In this document: positions 6,707 to 12,882 of the stretch, piece after piece
How the letters are laid out: every line of letters begins with the position of its first letter
How positions within the stretch are numbered: the first letter of the stretch is position 1
Assembly: GCA_022563625.1 (NCBI GenBank)
Contig: JADFNA010000011.1
Span: forward strand, 1-12,882
Length of the DNA: 12,882 nt
Reading direction: 5' to 3'
Source: Candidatus Zixiibacteriota bacterium
GTDB lineage: Bacteria > Zixibacteria > MSB-5A5 > GN15 > JACZUZ01
Position numbers and translations under genes: made by a program
Notes under the pieces: model-generated
What the model was told of the DNA's origin: nothing
The model's database searches: none
Seen by the model: only the letters and a program-made list of their open reading frames with translations

Positions 6707-8464
6707 TTGGATAAAAGAAGTATAGTCGTCATCATCCTGCTGGCGTTGCTGGTAATTTTCTGGTCGCCGATAATGATCAGCCTGGGACTGTTGGAACCGG
6801 CGCCTCAATCACCAACTCCCGAACAGGCCATTGGAGACACCGCCTCGCCTGACCAAAGCGTTACTGAAATACCTGGCCCGCAGACACTTCCCGCAGATGA
6901 GCAAACGCCAGCCGGGATTCTGGCTGCAATTCCCCGGAAGGCGGCAGACAGTGCAGCTCCGGCGCAACAGGTTGACACTATCACGGTCGAAACAGAAAAA
7001 TATACAATCTTGCTTTCAACTTTCGGGGGCGGACCGGTTTCGATCAAACTCAAAGAATATTCCTATCCCTGGGAAGGTAATGGACCGGTAGAAATGCTGC
7101 CGGGCGCCCGGACCGCTGAGCCGAAACTGATTTTTCAGAACGGACAATTTGACATCACACGGCTGCACTATGCCAGCGAGCAGAGCGGGACAATTAACGT
7201 CCAGGGCTCTTCACGAACGATTACGTTCACCTTCATGCGGGCCGATGGCGCTGCTATTCAGAAAATCTATACCTTCTATCCGGACAAATACTCTTTTGAC
7301 CTGAAGATAATTATCCCGGACCGCCGCCAGTTTAGCATCGAACGTCACTACCAATTGGCCTGGCAAAACGGCCTGACAGCAACAGAACTGGATGAAAAAG
7401 GCGATTATGCGGCTTCATTCGCCATGGGACTTTTGCCGGGTGAATCGTTCATGCTCGGCGAAGATGGATTCTTCGGCGGCGATTGGGAAAACGATACAAC
7501 CTTCGCCCGAGAGATTTTTGACATCACTTGGCTGGGAAAACGATCCAAGTACTTCACTGCTATCATGATTCCGCGCAGCGGCCCGGGTAGCGCCGCGGAA
7601 ATCTCGGGCAAAAAATCGCGCGTCAAGGAGCACCAAAACGAAACTATTGAGAAGAAAACTCTGTCAATCAGCATAACCATTCCCATTACCGACACCGACG
7701 GACGCCTCGAAGACAACATGACCTTCTATGTCGGCCCTCTGGACTGGGACAGAATGAAGTCCTATGACATCGAGCTCGAAGAAATGTTTGACATCGGCAC
7801 CACACCGTTTGTCGGCTGGATGATTCGTATCTTCGCCATTCCGATTATGTGGCTTCTGCCGCGCATGTACGACATTATTCCAAACTACGGGGTGATTATT
7901 ATTTTGCTCGGTGTGATGGTCAAAGTCGTCACCTGGCCGCTTTCGCGCAAAACAGTCAAATCCATGGCCGGCATGCGCGAACTACAGCCGAAAATCGAAA
8001 AGCTGAAAGAAAAACACAAGAAGAATCCCCAGGCCCAGCAAAAAGCCATGATGGCGCTCTATAAAGAAGCCGGCGTCAATCCGCTCGGCGGATGTCTGCC
8101 GATGCTGCCGCAGATGCCGTTGTTCATAGCGCTCTTCCGTGTTTTCAACACAACCATTCTCCTGCGCGGAGCGCCGTTTACCCTGTGGATTGACGATCTC
8201 TCACGCGGCGCGCTGAGCTGGACCGATCCATACACGGTCTTGGTTGTGATCATGGCGCTGTTGATGTTTTTCCAGCAAAAAGTCAGCATGACCGACCCGC
8301 GTAACAAGGCCATGGTGTATATCATGCCGGTGGTTTTTGGGTTCATGTTCCACTCATTTTCGTCCGGGCTGGTCCTGTATTGGACAACTTTTTCGGCATT
8401 CTCATTGGTCGAACAATATATCGGCAATCGCAAGCGCAACCGCGAAAACCGGCAAATCACCTGA
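6707..8464 (+). CDS. yidC: Membrane protein insertase YidC (Oxa1/Alb3 family)
   Basis: 585 residues, the long Gram-negative form. It inserts and folds inner-membrane proteins alone or with SecYEG. The start is TTG at 6707: it gives the conserved MDKRS N-terminus followed by the first membrane helix (VVIILLALLVIFWSPIM), and GGGA (6697-6700) lies 6 bases upstream. A Pro/Ala/Gln-rich linker (about 28-80) leads into the periplasmic P1 beta domain (about 90-340), then the conserved insertase domain (about 368-575) with NPLGGCLPMLPQMPLFIALF, WIDDLS and the last helices ending FSSGLVLYWTTFSAFSLVEQ. The basic residue of the hydrophilic groove aligns to Lys406 (MVKVVTWPL) where E. coli has Arg366. The basic tail is short. 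The gene follows yidD by 39 bases. Confidence 0.97.
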   Translation: MDKRSIVVIILLALLVIFWSPIMISLGLLEPAPQSPTPEQAIGDTASPDQSVTEIPGPQTLPADEQTPAGILAAIPRKAADSAAPAQQVDTITVETEKYTILLSTFGGGPVSIKLKEYSYPWEGNGPVEMLPGARTAEPKLIFQNGQFDITRLHYASEQSGTINVQGSSRTITFTFMRADGAAIQKIYTFYPDKYSFDLKIIIPDRRQFSIERHYQLAWQNGLTATELDEKGDYAASFAMGLLPGESFMLGEDGFFGGDWENDTTFAREIFDITWLGKRSKYFTAIMIPRSGPGSAAEISGKKSRVKEHQNETIEKKTLSISITIPITDTDGRLEDNMTFYVGPLDWDRMKSYDIELEEMFDIGTTPFVGWMIRIFAIPIMWLLPRMYDIIPNYGVIIILLGVMVKVVTWPLSRKTVKSMAGMRELQPKIEKLKEKHKKNPQAQQKAMMALYKEAGVNPLGGCLPMLPQMPLFIALFRVFNTTILLRGAPFTLWIDDLSRGALSWTDPYTVLVVIMALLMFFQQKVSMTDPRNKAMVYIMPVVFGFMFHSFSSGLVLYWTTFSAFSLVEQYIGNRKRNRENRQIT

Positions 8465-8492
8465 TTTCTTTCTATAATGAAGCGCATCTGTC

Positions 8493-9911
8493 ATGTCCCG
8501 ACAGCGCATATCCCACGAAAAATCCGAGACTCACTCGGATGTCATAGCGGCAATCATCACTCCTCCCGGTGAAGGCGGGCTCGGCGCCCTGCGTGTCGCC
8601 GGAGCAGGATCGCTTGAACTCTGCGGACCGCTTTTGGGATGGCAGACAACACACCCTGAATCATTTCACATGCGCCTGACAACATGTGTTCACCCGCAAT
8701 CCGGCGACGCTCTCGACGAAGTTATGGCCGTCTGGATGCCGGCCGGAAAAAGCTACACCGGTGACGAACAGGTTGAAATCTTTACTCACGGCGGAAGAAT
8801 CACACTGAAAAATATTCTGCATGCGCTGTTTTATGCCGGCGCGCGGCCGGCTGAACCGGGTGAGTTCACCCGCCGCGCATTCTTGGCGGGCAGAATTGAT
8901 CTAAGCGAGGCGGAGGCCGTGGCCGAGATCATTTCGGCCAAATCTGATTTCGCCTATCGCGCCGCGCGCGATAATCTGTTCGGCAAGACAAGCGCCCTGG
9001 TTGACGGCCTCAGAACACAGGTCACCAGACTGGCGGCGTTTTTGGAGGCGAATGTCGATTTTCCTGAAGAGGATATTGAAACCGAAGATTATCGGGAGGT
9101 GACTGAGCTATGCAGGGAATCCCAGGATACCCTGAAACGTTTGATTGATTCATACAGCGGAGGAAAAATAATACGTGACGGGTTCAAGGTCGCCCTGTGC
9201 GGCGCTCCGAATTCCGGCAAATCTTCACTCTTCAATGCGCTGCTGAAAACACATCGCGCGCTGGTCAGCAAAACCCCGGGCACAACACGTGACTACATCT
9301 CCGAATGGATACAAATCGGAGACATAGCCGTTGAACTATCAGACACTGCGGGACTGCGTGATGACGCCGAAGAAATTGAGGCGGCCGGGCAGGAATTCGC
9401 CCGACACATCGCAGAACAATCTGATCTGGCCCTGTGGCTGATTGATGTTTCGGAAACAGACTGGAGCCAGAATCTTTCGAAATCATTCGCCGCAAATTTG
9501 GATCATTGTATATTGATTGCCAACAAAACCGACTTGCTGGATAAAACTAAATTACCCGGACTGGGTCAGCTCGCGCAGAAACACTTCCCCCGCAAGAAAC
9601 TGGTCCCCATTTCCTGCAAGACAGGAGCGGGGCTGGATGCGCTCGAAAGCGCGCTTGAAAAGGAAATCAATCTGCGTCTGCCTGATCAAACTGACGCATA
9701 CATCGTAACCAGCGAACGTCATAAACAGAAATTCAGCGAGGCGCGCGCCGCGCTTGATAAAGTCGCCAGCGGATTATCCAACAACGCCTCACCCGAATTG
9801 ATTGCCTTTGACGTGCGCCAGGCGCTTAATGCGCTTGACGAAATCACCGGTAAAGTGTATACCGAAGATCTGCTCGATATTATCTTTGCAAATTTCTGCG
9901 TGGGCAAATGA
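8493..9911 (+). CDS. mnmE: tRNA uridine-5-carboxymethylaminomethyl modification GTPase MnmE
   Basis: 472 residues, close to the family norm (about 450-460). With MnmG it modifies the wobble uridine U34 of certain tRNAs. The N-terminal folate-binding domain starts [20 protein letters not shown]. The helical domain is interrupted by the G domain with G1 GAPNSGKSS (237-245), G2 TTRD (264-267), G3 DTAG (284-287) and G4 NKTD (344-347). The C-terminus is FCVGK (468-472), carrying the conserved catalytic-site cysteine. All motifs are intact. The ATG at 8493 has only a weak ribosome binding site, 28 bases after the yidC stop. jag, often found between yidC and mnmE, is missing, and mnmG does not follow. 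The stop overlaps the next start as ATGA. Confidence 0.97.
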   Translation: MSRQRISHEKSETHSDVIAAIITPPGEGGLGALRVAGAGSLELCGPLLGWQTTHPESFHMRLTTCVHPQSGDALDEVMAVWMPAGKSYTGDEQVEIFTHGGRITLKNILHALFYAGARPAEPGEFTRRAFLAGRIDLSEAEAVAEIISAKSDFAYRAARDNLFGKTSALVDGLRTQVTRLAAFLEANVDFPEEDIETEDYREVTELCRESQDTLKRLIDSYSGGKIIRDGFKVALCGAPNSGKSSLFNALLKTHRALVSKTPGTTRDYISEWIQIGDIAVELSDTAGLRDDAEEIEAAGQEFARHIAEQSDLALWLIDVSETDWSQNLSKSFAANLDHCILIANKTDLLDKTKLPGLGQLAQKHFPRKKLVPISCKTGAGLDALESALEKEINLRLPDQTDAYIVTSERHKQKFSEARAALDKVASGLSNNASPELIAFDVRQALNALDEITGKVYTEDLLDIIFANFCVGK

Positions 9912-11770
9912 TGAACGCCAGAAAAACGTTCTCAACCCGCTTTCTGGCAGCGCCCGGACTTATGGGGATCTCCATTTTGTTCTACTATGTGTGCCAGAAA
10001 CTTCATTTCATCCAGGATGACGCTTTTATCACGTTCCGTTATGTGGAAAACTTTCTCGACGGACACGGCCTGGTTTGGAATATCGGCGAACGGGTCGAGG
10101 GCTACACGAACTTTCTCTGGCTGCTGTTACAGATTTTCGCCGACCGTATCGGGCTGGACTATCAATGGGCCATCAGCGCCCTAGCGCCGCTTTTGTCGAT
10201 CTTGACAATTTTTCTCTGTTATCGAATCACCGTCAGCGAACTGTCCCGTCGCAACAAATATATAATTGGATTAGCCGCAGCCCTGCTTTTAGCCGCGAAT
10301 TATTCATTCATTTACTGGACAATCGCCGGGCTGGAAACACCGCTGTTTGCCTTTTTGACACTGGCGGCCTTTGCGGCATATCACCGGCGCTCATGGCTGT
10401 TGGCCCCGGCGCTGACTCTGGCCATACTGACACGCCCCGAAGGTATTCTTTTGGCCAGTTTCTTTCCGCTCTTTGCTCTGATAAACACTCGCCGCCTGCC
10501 TGTACGCGAACTGCAGGTTCTGGCGCTGGCGCTGGCGCCGCTTATTCCGTATGCCATTTTCAAACTCAGTTACTACGGATCACTCGTCCCTAATCCATTT
10601 TACGCCAAAACTGTCTGGGATATGGAGCAGCTTACCAGCGGCCTCGAATACACCTGGGAGTTCCTCAAGCACTACGGTATGTATGGGACATTGTTTGTGT
10701 TGCCCGCATTGATGTACCGAAAGTTACCTGAGACAACCCGCGCGCTCTATTTGTTCGCTGTTCTATACACTGTATATATAATCCTGATCGGCGGTGATGT
10801 GCTCAAAGTCGGGCGTTTTTTCCTGCCTGTACTGGCGCCTTTGTATATTTCATTCGCGCTCTCCCTGGCCGCTTTACTAAATCGCTCGCGCTATGTTCTC
10901 GCTATACTTATCCCGCAGCTTGCGCTGCAATGCTATCTGCCGCTGCAATCGGCGCTAATGTGGCGTTCACTGGAAATCGGGCTGTATTCTGAAAACCGTG
11001 ATACAATCACACAGTTGCGAACTGTTGACAACTCCAATTTTACCATTGCGACATCCACAATTGGCCTGGTTGGCTATCTGCTCAAAGGGCATGTGGTGTA
11101 TGATATGGTCGGGTTAACCGACACGGTTGTTGCCCGCCACCCGCAGGAGCCGATTGACCGGTTATACACAACCTGGCGCGAACGCAAATACAACGCTGAG
11201 TACATACTCCGGCAAGCGCCCGATTATATCTTCTTCAGCACCGGCGCAAAACCATCATCACCGGGCGAGCGGGCGTTGTTTCTGTATGATGCGTTTTTGG
11301 AGAATTATCGCACGATTGGCTTTTATTCATACTCCCATAAGCGGGTTAATGATGTCTACAAACGCATGTCGGAGTCATTGGGACCGATAGCGCTAAACTA
11401 TGACCAGCGCTTTGTGCAGGAATACAATGGCGGGATAAACGCAATGCGCGAAAAGCGCTACATGGAGGCGCTGGCGCATTTCCAGAACGCGCGGTTGTGG
11501 GGACCGGAGGGAGGATACCCGTACGTGTTTTATCAGGCCAGCAGGGGGCTGACAATGATGAATCAACACGAGCAAGCGCTCGGCGCGCTGTTTGAGGCGT
11601 TAAAAATTGACACTAATCTTTACTCGGTCCACTCAGCTTTGTATATCTCGCTCTATGAAGATTCACTCTTGCGCCATATAGCGCTGCAAAGCCGCAGACA
11701 TATTCAACGCCTGGCGCCCTGGGAACTCCCGCGACTCGACAAACTGGCCGGCTACCGGCCAGACAAATAA
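9908..11770 (+). CDS. Polytopic membrane protein, probable GT-C-fold glycosyltransferase with C-terminal TPR-like region
   Basis: 620 residues. After one N-terminal helix, an extracytoplasmic loop carries [17 protein letters not shown] (Asp37-Asp38) and [20 protein letters not shown]. This acidic first-loop motif is typical of GT-C enzymes that use lipid-linked sugars (AftB-like and GT39/GT87-like families). About 9-11 further membrane helices follow to residue about 350, with TRPEG (175-179) and VPNPFYAKT between helices. A soluble domain follows, and residues about 515-585 look like two TPR units ([18 protein letters not shown], then [18 protein letters not shown]). It would add sugars to a surface polymer or protein outside the membrane; donor and acceptor are unknown. 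ATG at 9908 overlaps the mnmE stop by 4 bases (a second ATG at 9911 is possible), suggesting coupled translation. The link to mnmE may be only positional. Confidence 0.75.
   Translation: MMNARKTFSTRFLAAPGLMGISILFYYVCQKLHFIQDDAFITFRYVENFLDGHGLVWNIGERVEGYTNFLWLLLQIFADRIGLDYQWAISALAPLLSILTIFLCYRITVSELSRRNKYIIGLAAALLLAANYSFIYWTIAGLETPLFAFLTLAAFAAYHRRSWLLAPALTLAILTRPEGILLASFFPLFALINTRRLPVRELQVLALALAPLIPYAIFKLSYYGSLVPNPFYAKTVWDMEQLTSGLEYTWEFLKHYGMYGTLFVLPALMYRKLPETTRALYLFAVLYTVYIILIGGDVLKVGRFFLPVLAPLYISFALSLAALLNRSRYVLAILIPQLALQCYLPLQSALMWRSLEIGLYSENRDTITQLRTVDNSNFTIATSTIGLVGYLLKGHVVYDMVGLTDTVVARHPQEPIDRLYTTWRERKYNAEYILRQAPDYIFFSTGAKPSSPGERALFLYDAFLENYRTIGFYSYSHKRVNDVYKRMSESLGPIALNYDQRFVQEYNGGINAMREKRYMEALAHFQNARLWGPEGGYPYVFYQASRGLTMMNQHEQALGALFEALKIDTNLYSVHSALYISLYEDSLLRHIALQSRRHIQRLAPWELPRLDKLAGYRPDK
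11744..11762. terminator. Perfect hairpin at the convergent gene ends, possible bidirectional terminator
   Basis: CTGGCCGG (11744-11751) pairs with CCGGCCAG (11755-11762) around CTA. It lies inside the last codons of the plus-strand membrane protein, and the minus-strand gene ends 14 bases away. Read on the minus strand it is followed by TTTGTC, a weak T tract; on the plus strand no T run follows. Only 5 bases separate the two stops, so this hairpin is the only terminator-like structure between them. Confidence 0.35.
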
Positions 11771-11775
11771 CGCCG

Positions 11776-12831
11776 CTACTTCAACAACACCATTTTCCTG
11801 GACTGAACAACATCTCCGGCCCTGAGGCGATAATAATAGACACCTGATGTTACCTGTCTGCCGTAATTGTCAGTCCCATCCCAACTAACCGAATATTTAC
11901 CCGCGCCATACATGCCGGATGCCAGAGAGCGCACTCTCTGCCCGAGCGTGTTGTAAATAATCAACTCAACAGCCCCGCGCTCTGGCAAAGCAAATTCAAT
12001 CGTGGTCGTTGGGTTGAATGGGTTTGGATAATTCTGTTGAAGTTGAAATTCATCAGGCAAAAGCGCGTTTTCATCATCTGTCACATCTGTGGCAAAATCA
12101 AATTCAACTACCATACGAGAGCCATTGTAGTCAACTGCTTTCACTGAGACGATCTCTCCATCAGTGAGAATGATTGCACCGGGGTTTAGTTTGCCCAAAC
12201 CAATGTCGTAAACGATAATTCGTGTATTGCCGTGAAGTACACTTATCCCCATTGACATATGTTCTTGCAACAAGCTTGCTTCCGCCTCACCCTCAATTTC
12301 GATCAATACGGCGCCAAGCTCGGTATTTGACGAAATAGAGTTTCCAGTGTGCCGAATACTTGTAGTATCTATATCGTGTGTAAGCTTGTTTAGCGGGAGC
12401 GCATCGCCGGTAATTATGCGAATGAGATAAACCAGGTCCTCAAGCGTGAGAGGGATACCGTCACGATTAACGTCAGATTCGGCTGTAGCGGCTTCGACGG
12501 CATTGGGTCCCGCAATGGCGATCAAACTGTCAAAAGCAGACAATCCGGTTAGAAAATAGTTGACATAGATTTCAGCATCCGCGATCTCGTTAGAGATACC
12601 ATTTAGGTTTAGATCACCGCGAGTATCTATCCCAGTGCAAATAATACCCAATCCGCCATTGTTGAAGTCTATGAACCTCCTGAGAGATGGACGGGTGTCG
12701 GTCACAGCGCTGTCGCACACGCATCCTGAGCCGCCGAAAAGTGGAGAAGTATCGCACTTATCAGTGATATCCAGTCTTCCACCTGTCTCAGAGTTAAACG
12801 GATCAGCGCCAGTATAGTCAAAGACTTTCAT
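11776..12831 (-). CDS. C-terminal part of a secreted dockerin-type protein with type IX-like sorting domain (5' end disrupted or beyond window)
   Basis: 351 codons are open from the ATG at 12831 to the TAG at 11776-11778. Residues about 53-132 hold two dockerin-type loops (DLNLNGISNEIAD at 73 and DVNRDGIPLTLED at 120), spaced as in the paralog at the window start. Residues about 165-255 are an unassigned beta-rich stretch. Residues 267-351 form a FlgD-Ig-like sorting tail: NYPNPFNPTTTIEFALPERG, then YNTLGQRVRSL, WDGTDNYGRQVTSGVYYYRL and the final KMVLLK, matching the type A sorting domain of type IX secretion. The ATG at 12831 is doubtful: no ribosome binding site, no signal peptide in a protein that should be exported, and homology to the paralog continues upstream of it. 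It is convergent with the membrane glycosyltransferase-like gene. Confidence 0.8.
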   Translation of the reverse strand: MKVFDYTGADPFNSETGGRLDITDKCDTSPLFGGSGCVCDSAVTDTRPSLRRFIDFNNGGLGIICTGIDTRGDLNLNGISNEIADAEIYVNYFLTGLSAFDSLIAIAGPNAVEAATAESDVNRDGIPLTLEDLVYLIRIITGDALPLNKLTHDIDTTSIRHTGNSISSNTELGAVLIEIEGEAEASLLQEHMSMGISVLHGNTRIIVYDIGLGKLNPGAIILTDGEIVSVKAVDYNGSRMVVEFDFATDVTDDENALLPDEFQLQQNYPNPFNPTTTIEFALPERGAVELIIYNTLGQRVRSLASGMYGAGKYSVSWDGTDNYGRQVTSGVYYYRLRAGDVVQSRKMVLLK

Positions 12832-12882
12832 GCTTCGATACAGTGTATCACCATCCGTCTAAGCCATCATATTATCTCTGCA
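12832..12882 (-). pseudogene. Upstream continuation of the dockerin protein, interrupted by in-frame TAG
   Basis: In the frame of the gene ending at 11776, the codons before the ATG read CRDNMMA, a TAG at 12859-12861, then TDGDTLYRS. The paralog at the window start reads CGDNSLSSPGGDTLYIS at the same place. Nine of these 15 aligned codons from C to Y (including the stop) encode the same residue, with no gap, so the coding sequence evidently once ran through the TAG. TCG to TAG needs one base change. It could be a true nonsense mutation, a sequencing error or readthrough. Confidence 0.65.

Noticed and set aside
1..12882. Recoding of UAG as a sense codon
   Set aside because: rnpA and the right-edge gene end in TAG at the expected C-termini, so the single internal TAG is better explained by mutation or error.

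Overview
The window looks like a chromosomal segment from an uncultivated-type bacterium of the FCB superphylum. Candidate phylum Zixibacteria is my best guess, but that is only inference. The reasons are the secreted proteins that combine cohesin-like and dockerin-type domains, a C-terminal sorting domain of the type IX secretion kind (NYPNPFNP followed by a FlgD-Ig-like fold), and the housekeeping block rpmH-rnpA-yidD-yidC-mnmE. Standard stops (TAA, TGA, TAG) are all used, so nothing suggests a recoded genome.

Layout. Left arm, minus strand: a large secreted multidomain protein that runs off the window start (1-2283), a 932-bp non-coding gap with several hairpins and a plus-strand terminator, then a 403-residue secreted cohesin/dockerin protein (3216-4427). 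Next is a gap of about 1.15 kb with no convincing gene (4428-5574), followed by a good sigma70-type promoter (5575-5602). It drives a plus-strand operon: rpmH, rnpA, yidD, yidC, mnmE and a large GT-C-type membrane glycosyltransferase-like gene (9908-11770) that overlaps mnmE by 4 bases. Right arm, minus strand, convergent: a second secreted dockerin protein with the sorting tail (11776 to the window end). It is a diverged paralog of the protein at the window start, and its reading frame is broken by a TAG codon.

How the genes fit together: the central operon makes ribosomal protein L34, the protein part of RNase P, the membrane insertase YidC with its helper YidD, and the tRNA-modifying GTPase MnmE. 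This is the classic origin-proximal cluster of bacteria; jag, often found between yidC and mnmE, is absent. The flanking genes encode exported, probably cell-surface or extracellular, proteins with calcium-binding dockerin loops.

The items most worth a second look are: the nonsense codon inside otherwise continuous homology at the right edge; a compact multi-branched RNA-like element followed by a T tract at about 2726-2831, with an orphan terminator at 3013-3040; three 11-bp-phased CTGTTAA-like repeats beside that terminator; and the membrane glycosyltransferase-TPR gene translationally coupled to mnmE. I did not find a CRISPR array, transposase, tRNA or rRNA, or a defence or toxin system.
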